A stretch of 64,000 bases of DNA from Micropterix aruncella (lineage: Eukaryota > Arthropoda > Insecta > Lepidoptera > Micropterigidae), in assembly GCA_944548615.1 (NCBI GenBank), contig OX155973.1, positions 7,243,910 through 7,307,909 on the forward strand, read 5' to 3'. The notes beneath the pieces are model-generated. The model saw only the letters and a program-made list of their open reading frames with translations, was not told the DNA's origin and ran no database searches. Positions 16,301 through 31,300 of this stretch are shown here, one piece after another; positions within the stretch are counted from its first letter, which is position 1, and every line of letters begins with the position of its first letter. The translations under genes and the position numbers were made by a program.

Positions 16301-19300
16301 GTAGGATTAAAAAAAAAAGATTTCCAGCAGTAAAAAGGAAACTCTCACCACCTTGCCTAACCTCCCAAAGTAGTCCCGCCGGAATTTCAAAGCCCCGCAG
16401 CCCTGACTGTAATAGATTGTTAGGAAGTTAACGGTTCCTATACAGTTTGGCCACTGAGACCCACCCGCTCGTTAACTTGGGTTGGATCAACTCACAGTTA
16501 AGCCCCCATCCGATGGCCTCTTTGTACAGGGTCGAACCTGGACTCTGTTTTCCTTGTCACGGCAGGTGGATCGGTTCCTCCAGGAGATCGTGTGCAGTTT
16601 GCGCATCATGCGGCATCAGCCAATCAACTGTATACTTGTATACTCAGGATAATAACCAGGGAGGCCAGAAAATGATCTTATTATACATATCCTAAGAAGT
16701 GGGGGTGGTTGTTGACCTGTCGTCAGCTACTCTTAAAACGATCTGTCAACCACCTGATCCCGTGTGAAAGACGGGCAAACGGGGCCACAATAAATTTGAA
16801 CTGAATTACCGCTAACGTGAACTAGAGCTGTCGACTACAGCTGCGAATCCGTCACCTCAGGAAGTTTAAACGACATTGATCGTTCTGTCTCCCGCAGAAG
16901 ATTTGAAAGTGAGCGCAGAAGATTTGGGACGAAAAACAATCCACAGTCTAGCTACAATATTTTTAAAAATTGAAAAAAATATTTTTTCCTACAAAATTTT
17001 ATCCTAACTTGCTTACTTGGTCGCACTCATACACCTCCTTGAAGGATGCTGGTTAATCAAAACTCATAGTGTATATCGTGATACCTTCCTGGAATGGAGT
17101 AGTTAGTGAGTTCGAATGTAGTAAATAAAAATTCCAAAATGTGACAGTGCAATACTCTTTTCACTAGTGTTTTCTATTTTGTAAGATTTTTTTTCCTAAT
17201 AATTGTTCAATACCCCCGAAGTAATCCCCCTGGAATTTCAAAATCCGGCAGCCCCGACTGTAAGAGATTGTCTTTGCGATTATAACCCAGCCCTTGCACA
17301 TAGTTTTAAAATTATGTACGATAGAGAGTATTGCATCAATCTATCTTATTCTTCTCTGAGCGTTTCTTCCAACGCCAAACTGATACAGTTCAGCATAATC
17401 TCACATAGGACTTTGAAGCTACAATTTAAAGTACATAGGGGTACAAATTAAACAACATACCCGGTAAATATTTATGTGGTGGCGGTGGCGGAGGAGGAGA
17501 TCTCGCAGCAAGAGTGCGAGTGATAGCAGCTGCAATTCCACCATTCCACTGTTCTTCCAGTAATGTTACACCTCCCAAATCCAACTGCAAATAAGCAACA
17601 CAACTTCAAATTAAATACCATCTCATATTGGTACTTTGAAATAAAAACTTCGTTTTTTTTTGGGAAATTAATGTTTAGTTTGAAACAAATTGAAAAGTAC
17701 ATCTCATTCAAAGTATTGCCCATCGCTAGCTATGATTTTCTCCCATCTGGAGAGACAAGAGACAGATTCCCCCGTCGAAGAAGTTTTCGTCCTTGGAGAC
17801 TATCCACGAATCCAGCACTTTTTCGATATCCTCGAGAGACTGGAAGCGCTGCTCGGAAAGGCCATGGGTCATCGATCGGAATAAATAGCAGTCGGATGGC
17901 GTAATATCTGGGGAGTACGGCGGATGAAGTAGGGGGCCCCAGCGAAGCATTTCCAGGAAGTTCTTGACCTGATTCGGAACGTGTGTTCGAGCATTGTCAT
18001 GTCGGAAAATGGCATTGTCGTTCCTTTTGGCGTATTCAGGCAGTTTTACCTTCACCGCATCGCTCAATTTCGTGAGCTGAGCTCGATAGTGAATCGTCTT
18101 GGTTTCTCTCGGTTTTAGCAGCTCGTAATAGACGACACCTTTTTGGTCCCACCAAATGCAAAGCATTACATTAGAACTGGGCTCCATGATATGCAACGAC
18201 GGAAACTGTGAAAAAGAAGTCTCACGCAGAAGCCAGATGGCAAGATCGGTCATGAGCAAGCTAGAAAAGCTGTGGAAGAATCGGGGTATAAGCAAGCGGA
18301 CTAAGGTCAGGCTGGTTCGAGCTCTGGTTTTCTCGATCTTTCTCTATGCATCGGAGACATGGACCCTGAAGGCTCGGATACGCACCAAAATCGATGCACT
18401 GGAGATGTGGTGTTGGCGTAAAATGCTAGGAATCCCATGGACAGCACGCCGCACCAACAAATCTGTCCTGGAAGAACTCGGCATCCAAGTGAGACTCTCC
18501 GCCGTATGCATGAGAAGGGTCCTGCAGTTCTTCGGTCGTGTTGCGAGGAGAAACCCAGAGAATCTGGAGAAAATGCTTTCCGGGGTTCAAGTGGAGGGAA
18601 GAAGAAGCAGAGGCAGATCACCGGCCAGACGGAACGACCTCATCAAAGAAGTTACAAAAGGGTCAATACAATCTGCGACCCGCCATGCAGAAGACAGGTC
18701 GAAGTGGAGGAGCCTCGTAGGCAAACTGTCGTGGCCACGATTCTCAGTAATGAGGGAACGACGGAGAAGAAGGACATTAGAACTGTGGATAGCCCTCTTT
18801 GACGGTCGATGAAAGTCATTGGCCGGAGCACGAGCGATATATTTGCATTTGAGGTTCTTGTAAAAGATCCACTTTTCGTCGACGTTGATTAGTCGGTTCA
18901 CAAGTCATGAAACTCTCGGAGGGAGGGACTCGGTGCCCTTCCTTTTGAATGACTTCCGTGGTCTTCGCTGCACCTATCTTTTCCAGCGTCAGACTCGAAT
19001 TTTCATGGAGTATGGCTCTAATTCGGCTTCTTCATTTTTTTTGTTTTCAATTCAATGTCCTAATACTTGGTTCATGGCGCTCATCAACTATGGCCTACAA
19101 GGCTTTTGATTCAGTCGAAATATAGGCAGTTCTCGACTCGCTTAAGCACTGCTGTAAAGGATGTGTGCCAATTAGTGACACTATCATGGAACCCATGGAT
19201 CTATCTATACCAAGCGAATTTACAAGTTTAGCAGCTTGTAGTTTAGTAGTAATTTAGTAATAGCAGCTCATGTTAGATTATTCTCGTAACTAATGACATT

Positions 19301-22300
19301 AGTTACGAGAATAAACTAGAATAATCAAAGCAATTATAAATAAAGCAAAATTAATCAATTATGTGACAAGACTCAACATTAATAAAATATCAGACCATAT
19401 TAACCCGTTGAGTATGAGTCGACCAAATCTGGTTGCGAAACAATTATCCGTTGAGTATGAGTCGACCAGATCTGGTCTCGCTCGGCGCGCGCGCTTTCAA
19501 ACTCTTTTTTTACCATCGAAAGCATTTTGTCTCTTTCATGCGTATGGCAGATCGGTACAGAATTAAATTCTCTCTGTTAGCATTCGCAGCAGCAACTGCG
19601 CAGTCCATGTAACATATTATTACGGACCGCGGCAAATCGAACATCCGCCTTCACGAAACGTCAAGTCCGCCGGTGCGTGTGCCGCCATTTCGGAAACGTT
19701 TTTCGTGTAGTTTTCGGTGTTTATTTGAACGAATCGTAAGTAAAACCATTTCTACAACATCATATAGTCCCCCTAAACTGATTAGATGTACCATTTATCG
19801 TGTATATAAAGTATTTCGAGTCTTTGAATGTCGCGTCGCAAATGCCAAAGTCGGCCATTGTTTTTTCACTTCTTTGACGTTCTCATATTTATTCATAATT
19901 ATCTAATTGTTTTACAAAATGATATTTCAATATTCTATATTCGAAATTTCAATGCAATCATTGTGCAGTTGTTCTTTTTATGATTGGTGTAGTAGTTTCG
20001 TAGTTATAGTACTTTAAGTCGAGCGCCGTCGATGTCGCCGAAAATCCTGCAAAAGAGACAAATGCATCCATTAAAATACCCATTTACTCCAAGGGTTAAA
20101 GCACCTCTAAAAATATCACCTCAGCAAAGCTTTATACAAAATATGGAGTGCTTCATGTGCAGCAATTATACATACAGCCATTTTTAATTCAGTTCCACCA
20201 AATGAGGGCCCTACAGGAAGTCAACAGAATATAAACATAAGACAAGCTACTGGTTCAAATTAAAATATTCCAAATATAAAGATTTCCTTTGCCCAAAAGT
20301 ATTTTTACTTCCATGCACCGTGATGCACCTGAATGTGATGCACTTCGTCAATATTTTTTTTAATCTAACACTGCTGAATGTATTCTTACTGCTCTGTATT
20401 ATAAATACGTATTATTGTAGAAAATATATAATAAATATTATTAACCCCTCCGTTGCATCGCGACCCGCACGGGTTTCGTGTGTAGTACGCTTAAATTGCA
20501 TCGCGACCCTGTCGGGTTTCATGTCGCGCTCACTGCCAGAATTCGATCGAAAAATCGGAACGAGACGCATACCTTTCGTTTGGTACGTTAGAGTATAGAA
20601 GAAGATACATTTTCGCATGATAATCGATTACAGAGCGCGTTCTCCAAATTTCAATATAATACGATGCCTGCAAATGCCATTTTACGTCTGTCGGCTTTCA
20701 CGGAAAGTGTTATTTTGGTGTTTTCTGGTGCGAATTTTCCAAGAAAAGTGAGTAATATCCTTTCTAAAGGAACTTGTGAATCAGCATTAGTGATTTGGTG
20801 TAGCATATGTGCATTTTTTCACGTTTTTTGACTATTTAAAGTGTTTGTCAAAAATTTCACTGAGAACACGAGGTTAGAATTTTTGGTATATTTAATTGTT
20901 TTACGAGATAAGGTTTCAATGTTCTATATTGGAAATTTCAATGCAATCATTTTACAGTTCTTCTTTTTATGATCCGTATAGTGGTTTATGACTTATGGTC
21001 GTTTTTCTCAAGGCCGTCGATTTCACCCTCGATTTCGTAATTTGAAACGGTATGGAGCAGTTTTAACCTCGCGACTCGAGGGGTTAATTTATATTTTGAA
21101 AATGTTCAGGCACATTATGGCATTCACTGGCTTTCTATAAAACAAGTTAAAATAAATAAAGACCTTGGTGTTATTGCCATCGTCGTGGACAATGTAGAGC
21201 TTGGCTCTCTGCGAGGTGCGAAGAATGGTGCCGGGCAGGCCGCCAGCTGATCGGCTGCATCTGCCCCCGATGCGAGGTCTCCATTCGGCTCCGCCCACAA
21301 TGCACAGAGCACCAACTGTCAAAATTAAATGATCAACGGTACGGAATGACTCACAAATTTCTATGCACGTTGTAACAATAATCGCTTTTTCCTGTATAGT
21401 GCCTATGCACAAAGGTTACTAACCAATTTATATTTTTTATTACAATGTTTTTTCTTATTCATATTTTTGTTCCTATTTTCTACCGCAACCTGTCACTAGC
21501 AATTAAAGTTGATATATAATTATTTATTATATATTATTTGTATCAATTTGTAACAATTTAATTTAATAGCAATTAATTTAATTGCTATTGATATATAATA
21601 AATTTGTATATAATAAATAAGATAAAAATTGACGTTAATGTGACGAATAGGTGATGCGGCAAATACTTGAGAAGTTCGCCTATACTCCAATAGGAGCAAA
21701 AAAAAAAGAATTGATCAAATCAAATCAAATCAAATAATTTATTGTCCTAAAAACTAACACATAGTTGTATACACAGTTGTATTACATTTACGTTTGGCCA
21801 CGATATGATTGAATTCTTCATTAATGATCAAATTCTTCTGTGAGGGACCACCCCTCACAAGACTTCGAATTATTCAATGTGAGGTGGCGGTGTCAACTTA
21901 CGAGTTATCTCCGTATTTAAAGGCGGTTTTGATGAAGCAGAAGATATTTATTGATTGAATCGATTGAATATTGCCAGTTATAACGCTTGCCGAATTAACG
22001 AGTGCCCGGATTACTTTATCGAGACGCGAGGGTTGCGCGACGGCGGTTATGTAGGAGAGTGGATGAGGATTGTATGTGTGCTCCTAGTATCTTATACTGG
22101 GCACGGCTCGAGTCTGTGGGATTACAGACTGATGCTTCGAGACTCAGGGAAAATGAGGAAAGGAAACCAAGGAGCCGGATCCGTTGAGCGACCTCGCGTA
22201 GAGGGGTTAGTTAGTTAGTTTAGTTAGTTTTCCTGGGCTATTTCCCGCACTTGGCCTTGTAGGAGCCTACGGCTCCACATACCCACAACAAAAAAGTTAA

Positions 22301-25300
22301 TTTCACAGAACAGAAAACTGCAGACTCGCTCAAACTTACACGAGCAGCTGCAGTTAATTTCCAGCTAAATTTGGCAAATATTGCCCAGGCAAGCGACACA
22401 TGCGTCGCCCCACTCGTAGCTATTGCATCACCGATCACCCTATAAAACGCAGTACATTTCATTCGATCATCATCATTCCTTTGGCAGACAGTTGCCCCTC
22501 TACATCATTACTTCGGCAGACAGTTACCGCGCTCTACACATCGTCCCCTCAGTGGACAGATATCTCGACTACACACTTCGCTCCTCGACTACACACGCAC
22601 CGCCTCGGTTTCACCTCGCGCCCACACTACAACACAACGGCGAACACAACTCAAAGCGTTAAGAACTGGCGACTTCGACTCACTTCAATCTTCAATCTTC
22701 TGAATAAACTCTTCTACACGGACATCTACGACTCTCATTAACGGAGCAACCTTCATGCTGAGAACCACCCTTCGCTCCCAAGCAATTGGAGTCTAGTGAA
22801 GGGTGGCCATTCTCACAGCCTCTTGATTGGGCCGTTGTGCGTGGCTCATGTTTCTATTTATGTTACTCCAGCCAACCCAGGCTGTCCCAGAAGGTTAGCA
22901 GCCTGTTTGGGTTGCTACAGGCCTCCGGGACAGATGCTGGAGATAGTAGTATTCTTGCGTAGAGGGGTACCGGATATGCCATCGCAACCTTGGCGGAAGT
23001 TGATCAATCGGGGACTGATAATTTGGTTGCTTTTTGGCCGGTTCATATAGGCCTTGCAATGATGCAATTTGAAATATTCTGAGTAAAAGTATTGTTTCAT
23101 CAAGCTGATTCATAGCTGCACGAGTCAAAATAATAGCTGAATTGTGTCAGTGGATTTCACTGTAAATCGATGCATTTATTGATCGTATGTAGTGGACTTA
23201 AGGTAATTAATAATCAAAACATAAAAGGTTACTCGTAAGAATAAAGAAGGTATTATTGTAGAATTAAATCGAGCCTCACCATTTAGTTTACCAGATAAAA
23301 AAATACAGAGTAAGATATGTAGAAAGTAATATATGGAGATGTAAGATATAGAGAAGATATGTAGAAATTAACTCAATAAGTAGTGATTCTATTACATTGA
23401 ATATAATGAATAATACCGATACGAATAAGTTTTTCTTAGTATAAAATTAATAAATGTAATGTCAAAAAGAACAAAAAAAAATGTGACGATTTTCAAAAGT
23501 AAAATAAATTGTCTTAGTGATTAAATTGCAAGTAAAAATATTCAAGATATAATTAATATGTGCCTACCTAATAATAGAAATAGTCAATACATTTTAGTCA
23601 AATTTAAAATTTCATTAAAAACCTATTACAGAAAAGATATAGTCGAGATGCATACAGTTTTTAGAGATCGTTAATGTCGTACAATTCTGTTTCAATGAGA
23701 TATAGCTTGAGTTTATTTTTAAATTCGGGCATTTTTCCTTCGCTGCATATTTTTTTGATACTAGAGGGTAGCTTATTGTAGCATATAATTCCAACGTAGC
23801 TCTAGATTTGGACGAGGAAGAATCAGATTATTTCTCCCCCTGGTAAGATAGTATTCGTAACATGGCTGGTGTTGTTCATTCAAAATTATACACAGATAAG
23901 ATTGAAAAAATTGCTTTAACTAAAGTCTGATTTTAAAAAAAAAGACCTGTAATCACAATTTACAGCACTTTAATATCATAGGCAGTTAACCTATCAATCT
24001 TACCCATTAAATGAAGATCTTCAGAGCTGGAATCCACTTGTCCTGCGGAAGTTTGGATGTTGGTGGCATCGTGTGGCCAGATACTCCAACCGGATGATGA
24101 AATCTGCCAAAACGATAAAACATGTAATTAAAGAGTTTACCCTTTCAATGCAACACTCACTGTGTCTACGCTTTGGGAGCTAATGGGCCCTGTTGCAGTT
24201 TGGCCACTAAGACCCAGTTGTATAGGGTCGGTCAAACGCATGGGTCAACACCCGTCCGGCGGCCTTCTCGCAGAAGTGAGAGCTAGGGTAGGAGGCTGGC
24301 CTGCGAGCCAGTCTCCCCTATGAAAGAGGTCCTGGACGGTTTGCGCACCGTGCGGCGTCAGCCTATCGATTGCGAATCCCGGCTAACAGCCGGGGGAGTG
24401 TGGAAGCAGCAATGTTTCCTATAGAGCGGGGGTAGTTGTTAACCTTATGGCAACTGCTCTTCCCGAGTGAATAACCTGGGCAAAGGGTGCCATGATCTGC
24501 GATAGATTCGGTAGACACCGTATTTACGCTTCATAAGGAAGAGGACCGCACAAGCGACATCGATCTTGTAACCAGTCAGGAGGTAGGAGGTATCCTGAAA
24601 GATAATTCCAGACGGAGATATTCTTCCAAACTAGTAGTCAGGAGGCGAGGCTGCCCACTGGGTACCTATCCCGGTGCCTCGCCGTAAGGCATTGGCGTCT
24701 GACAGGCAGGTGGCGTAACTAAATAGTGGATTATATATTGTCCCAAGTCTTCAGCGCTCACCTCACGGGAGACAGAATGATCTAATAACATTAAAACTTC
24801 CTGAGGTGACGGATTCGCCCGTTGCAGTTGATAGCTGTGTCTACACTCGGGAGCAATGAATCCGCGTCAACAACATAAACCTTAATATCTCGGAAACTAA
24901 GAATGCTAGCTTATTCAATAATTACCACCATAACAATAATGAATATAGAATACCAGGAACGCCTCGTTTTTTTTGTGACATGACAGAAACAAAGAAAAAA
25001 CAATTGCAGTGAATTCACATTTCGATTTTCAAAAAACCATTTATTTTGTTTTTAGCCATGATGATGATTTAAACTGAATTACCTCTGAATTACATCAGGT
25101 AGAGAACCGCGGAAGCAACCTCAAACCCTTAACCAGTATGGATGCAGAAGAAATCTGGCCATAACTGGTAGTCAAGGGCGAGGCTGCCCGCTGGGTGCTT
25201 CTCAGTGCCTTGAGTAAAACCTTTGTCTCTGACGAGCCAGTTGGAAAAGCGAGTTGTTGGATTGTTTCGTCCCTAAGTCTCTACGCTCAGCCCAGATTGA

Positions 25301-28300
25301 AAAAACGATTATATATCATTCTACCTTCCTAGGTTGACGGTTCGCCCGTTGTAGTTGACAACACTCCAGTGTTTTGTAGGATTAAGCCCTACGGACCTAA
25401 TTATATTATTACTAGCTGCGCCCAGCGGTTTCACCCGCGTGGTAATGGAAAATTGTTATAATGATGATAGAAAACCATATATCTTTATAAATTATATCCT
25501 ATGTGTTATTCTGATGTGTAAGCTATATTATTGTAAAGTTTCATCAAAATCCATTCAGTAGTTTTTGCATGAAAGAGTAACAAACATCCATACATACATA
25601 CAAACTTTCGCGTTTATAATATTAGTAGGATTAGATCGATTTGCGATGATTTGCGAGGTCGCGCTAGACCGCGCCCATGGGCTCGATGCGCACCATGGGC
25701 GCTCACGGCAGTGCGGTGGAATTGAAACGCAGTGTCTAATCCGTAAGAGTGTTTAAATACGACTGAATGAGAATGAGGTTTTGTTCGCTCTGTTTGCGTG
25801 TTACTTGTACTGCTTGCGTGCAACATTTTCTGCAGCCATGTATGGCCACATTGTTTTGCAGGCCAGTCGCGCTTATTTGAATATGGTTTCTGAGGTACAC
25901 AATTCGTTGTGGCGAAGACGGCACAGTACCTACACAACTTACCATATTAGCAGTGGTGGACAGATTATCCTCGACTAGATCACCGATGATTCGGTTCCAA
26001 GTGCAAGGCGATGACGTTTCTCCAGCATGATGAGTGCTGGGGGAAGAGCAGTTGTGAAGATAACGCAGCAGTTCCACCAAGCCGCCACAGAGGGAACCTG
26101 TATAGCTGGACGTCATCGGAGCGCGTACCCGCAAATCTGCAACCAAACGACAACTTGCGGTGTCAACTACAACGGGCGAGCCCGTCACCACAGGACGTTT
26201 TAACGATTTTCTCGTTCTATCGCCCTGCAGTGAACGTAGAAGACTTTGGACATAACAAATCCAACATCCAGCTACGTCACAACCCGCAAGAAGCCAACGC
26301 CTTACCGCGAGATAGCCAGAGTTACCTGGCGGGCCGACTCTCGCGCCCTTGCTTCCAATTGTGACCAGATTTCTCCGGTCTCTCGATTGGTTCCGAGTTC
26401 GAGGTCGCTTGCGCGGTCCTCTCCCTTACGAAGCGGTGAAACGGTGTGAACCGAATCTAATCGCGGACCAAGGCGTCCTTTGCCCGACTCTGAATCGGGA
26501 TCGGATGGCCAATAGTCATTTCAAGAGCAGTCGCCGTAAGGTAGACAACCACCCCCGCTCTATAGGAAACAATACAGTTCCCAGACTCCCCCGATTGTTA
26601 GTCGGAGAGCACAGTCGATTGGCTTGCGCCGCTCGGTGCGCAGACTGTCCAGGAGCGCCAGAGGTTTGATTCCCAGGGGAGACTGGTTGACCCAGTGTCC
26701 TACCCAGGCTCGCACCCCATGCGTGGAGGCCATCGGATGGGTGTTGACCCTGGAGTGTGACCGACCCTGAACACATGGGTCATCGTGGCCACCTCATCAT
26801 GGGCCCATTAGCTCCCAACCAACCGATAGTAGTAAATAAATAATTCTTCCTTATCTGGTGCCAGGGTCGTTACCGAAAGTTGGCTATTATATTGGCTACA
26901 AACACTTTATTGGTTCAAAACAAGGGATGTGGTAGATTTCGGAAATCGATCCCTTACGCTACGAAGCCAAGATGTTCTTCTTCATCCCTGACCTCATTAT
27001 CCAGCTATTTTGTGTCGGAATTATTAGACACATAATTTTGTATCTTTCGGCATGACTCTAGACATAAGCGAAGTATTTAGGGGCAAACATATTATCGGAC
27101 GCGTCTGTCAGCCGCAACTTATGGACGCGACTGAAAGGTTATCTGTGTAATCCACACAGTTTGTGTGGTCCACGGCAGTCATATCGTGAACACTTCCAAA
27201 AACTAGGGATATTGACCGTATATGCGATTTTTGCTCAAGAAGCTCTTTGCAAATTCTATTGCAATAAGAGCTCGGCCATATCCCACGAGGAAGTAAATCA
27301 GCATGACACCAGAAATAAAACTCAGTATCTCCAACCGTTCGTAGCACGTACTGCCAAGTTCCAGGCGACTAATCGATACTTAGGCCTCAAACTTATTAAT
27401 AAATTGCCCGAAAGATTAAAAGCGATTAAAAACATCGATATTTTCGAGATCCATCTGAGTCTATCTGCTTAAAATCAACATGTATGCTCATAACGACTTC
27501 TTAAAATATTTTGAAAATACATAGCATCGTATCTACCCATTTAACCCTTGGAGTAAATGGGTATTTTCATGGATGCATCTGTCTCTTTTGCAGGATTTTC
27601 GGCGACATCGACCTTAAAGTACTATAACTACGAAACTACTACACCAATCATAAAAAGAACAACTGCACAATGATTGCATTGAAATTTCGAATATAGAATA
27701 TTGAAATAACATTTTGTAAAACAATTAGATAATTATGAATAAATATGAGAACGTCAAAGAAGTGAAAAAAACGCGGAACCAGATCTGGTCGTATCATACT
27801 CAACGGATAATTGTTTCAGAACCAGATTTGGTCGTATCATACTCAAGGGGTTAATCTGATACATATTATTTATCGTTAATTGTTTTTTTGTAAACTGTTA
27901 TCATATAGTCTTTGTTTTTGTAAATTGATAAGTTAAAGTTATATTGTATATCATCTCTTGGCTAAATTGAGTAAATAGTTTAAGATTAATTACCGTCATT
28001 CCTACACAATTCTATGGTTGTATTGGAAATAAATACTTTTATCTTATCTTATTGAAATTCTATTGAGCCGTGCACATTATCGGACGTCAGTTGCGGACGT
28101 GCCCTTGAGGCTTTGGACGTCCGATAGAGATCTGGCAAGCCGCGTCCCAAACGACTGTGCATACTGTTCAGTCACGTCCATAAGCCGCGGCTTACAGACG
28201 CGTCCGATAAAATGTTTGCCCCTTGAGAGTTTGCTGGTCTTTGCGGTCCTTGATATTCTTATGTTCTTGCTCGAATGCTTTACGACATCCTCATTCCTCA

Positions 28301-31300
28301 TTCCGTCAACCCAGCTTTACAGCAATTTGGTTCTATTGTAAAACTGTTTCACTTTTCTCAAAGAATGGCATGGGGCGAGATCCTGTTGAAAAAATCCCTC
28401 ATTGGAAGGATAGACCTCGTGGAGCTCTCGTATCATATGGTTTGATGAGATGTCAATATATTGATCCGAATCCAAATTACTGTACTTGAATGGCGCGAAA
28501 ACTCCCCGATCTCAACCAGATCGGAAACCTCTGGGCCATTTACAAAAAACAGCTATCCAAGATGGATTGTACAACGAAAACCAAGATAATCAGTGCAGTA
28601 ATATGTCTGATTTCACAATGAATTGAAAGGAAGCTGTCAAAACCTGGTAAATTATATGTCTACAAGAGTGAAAGGTGTTATCAAAGCTAAAGGAGGACAC
28701 ATTCTATATTAAAACTAACAACATATAACTACCAGTACTGTAAGTGTATGTCTATGTCCAATAAAGCACTTTTCGGAGAAAAATACTCTTTGTACTGTCT
28801 TTTAACGTTAAGACTGACTTTTATTTTATTTCGCCTTGATCATTTTTGTCATGATTACCTAACTCATTCCTTCACTGTGTTTTTATTAATATTGTTGATT
28901 ATTTACAACAGCGTTTCACAGACTATATTTAGCCGCAACTCGGTAATTTGTGTGCTTCCCCTTCGTGAAACTAATTTTTTAGTATTCTGGCGTGAAAATA
29001 TGCAAAATAAAACACGTTTTAACGTCCACATAGAAGTATATACTATGTAGCATTATCTTTTAACCCTTCAAGCCCCGCGACTTCGATATCGAAGTCAACT
29101 TAACGCGTCCAGGAAAAGTGATTTGATTGGGTTTTTCGTGTCATTCCGTATGCAGTTGTATTTTATTTAAATGCACGATGATACAAATATCATCGTGCAT
29201 TTAAATAAAATACAACTGAATACGGAATGACACGAAAAACCCAATCAAATCACTTTTCCTGGACGCGTTCAGTTGACTTCGATATAGAAGTCGCGGGGCT
29301 TGAAGGGTTAACAATAATCTAATAATTACATTTTAATTACAGTGAAACCTCTCATAACGAGCATAATTCGTTCTAGACTTTTACTCGTTGAGCGAAACAC
29401 TCGTTCAGCGAAACAATTTTTCCCATACTCGTTTTGAGAGGTGCAAATACTCGTTATGAGGAATTACTGCAAATTACTCTTTATGAGAGGTGCTCGTTAT
29501 GAGAGGTTCCACTGTATATTAGTTGACTGCTATTAGTAAGCTGTTTATTTGCGCCGGAACTAGGAACTCCAATTTTGCCGGAAAAGACGTTTAATTTATT
29601 CTTAGGTGAGGTTTTAATTTCCAATTGATTTCTATATTTATTTTTCAGAAACACGAGTGTTAACAAACCTTTTTCACACTTATAGATCGTGAGAAAAGGC
29701 ATTAGAAATTGTATCGCTTGTTCTGCTAAAGCTGGGTACTCTTGACGACAAGATATCTAAAAATCGTTCAATGATATTCTCTCGAATGAGTGCTGTGTCA
29801 CATGCCAGTTCAATTAATTAGTCATAAATTCCGATAAACCTGTCTTGGATTCGATATTGACTGAAATTGGATTACTTATCCAAGCTTGGTTGCTGATGGT
29901 TGGAGGAAAGTATTTTTTCAGATTAGTCTACAATACTAATAAAATACAAACGGAGCTGCCATGAAATTCACCGACCAAAAATCGGGCCCATCATATATAA
30001 TTATTACACTTCTGGGAGGTGAACGGTGGATTCCGGACTAACGACCGGCTGTGGTAGGTTTAGGACAGCTGTCTTGCCACATGTGAGCGTTCACCTTACC
30101 ACCCATTCACTCCCCCTTTCAAGCCATAGAATTTGAGATGCAGAAATCGCGGTTTTAGATAATTTTTCTAGAAAGGAGTTGATTATTTTCCCGGAGAGAC
30201 CAAGATCTTTAAAAAGGTGAAACAAAGATTTAGCTGGCAGGCCACGAGCGCCTACTTCCACTGCGTGAAAATGAAAACCTCTACCTGCCGTATGTTTAGC
30301 CGTGATTCAGTTTGAATTTATTGACGAAAGGCATCTTTTGCCCAGCTTTGAATTCAAGATCAGGTAGCCTAATAGTCATTTCAAGAGTAGTTGATAACAG
30401 GTCAACATCCACCCCCGCTGCTTAGGAGACAGTATATTTCCATAGTCTCCAGATTCCTTCAGCAATTAGTCAGCAAGCAATTTTCCTGGAGAGACCAAGA
30501 TCTTTAGAGGTGAAACAGAGATATGGCTGGCAGAACACGAGCGTCAACTTCCACCTCGTGAAGGTGAACAATGAAGCCGTTCCGGGTGACGGCATTTGCG
30601 AATTCATGGTATTTGTTTAATTTGTACTCGTGGTCTTTTGGGATATTTGATTCCCATGGAACAGTTAAATCTATGATAAAGGCCATCTTCCGAGATAGAG
30701 AGTAAAGAGTTATATCTGGACGCAGGGCTCTATTGGGGGTTTGGAGGATACTGTGGAACCCTTGTTGGCACGAGCCACTGAGAGGCTAAGTACCTCGCGA
30801 ATAACAGCAAGGACTTTGTCGTGGCGATAAGTGTACCGTTCTTGATCCAAGGCCACCTTGCAGCCAGCTAGATAAATATTCTTTGATAAGAGCCGAAGTA
30901 TCGAGCGGCAATGAATGACGTGCCACACTATTGGATCATTTACGAGTATGATTGGTTTAAACGACAAGGAGACAAGGTATTTGCTGCGACCCGGCATTTT
31001 ATTTTTATGGCCCGGTGTCGGGTCTCAACCCACCATTTAGGAAGCGCTGATTTAGCCATTTAAACCATTTAAACTGTAACCTCTTTTTTGTATGACAATT
31101 TATGTTCTAACATTTTGTACATAACATTATCATTTCAATCTTCCCTATTTGGTGAATTTAGCTATTATTGTATAGGTCATTTAATAATAATGTCAATTGT
31201 ACTATGCATAATATTGTTGAATTAATATAGTGATTATTGATTAATGGTGCTAAAAGGATGTCTTACCAATATCCCGAGCGTCATCAATATCCGACAATGT

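Larger units (their letters stand above)
28909..31049 (-). mobile_element. hAT element (ZBED5-like), copy 1, with nested insertions
   Basis: Ends CAGCGTTTCACAGACTA and CACCATTTAGGAAGCGCTG are hAT TIRs. The 8-bp flanks ATTTACAA / ATTTAGCC match partly. A C-terminal transposase remnant on the minus strand (29481-29900) reads [17 protein letters not shown] and [19 protein letters not shown], the hAT dimerisation region. The middle of the transposase is deleted. It carries three insertions (29060-29311, 29340-29514, 29935-30876). Confidence 0.82.

Noticed and set aside
26360..26760. Plus-strand frames of about 100 codons near 26349 and 32969 with similar peptides
   Set aside because: They are parallel frames in two copies of family Q and break in the other copies; no sign of coding constraint.
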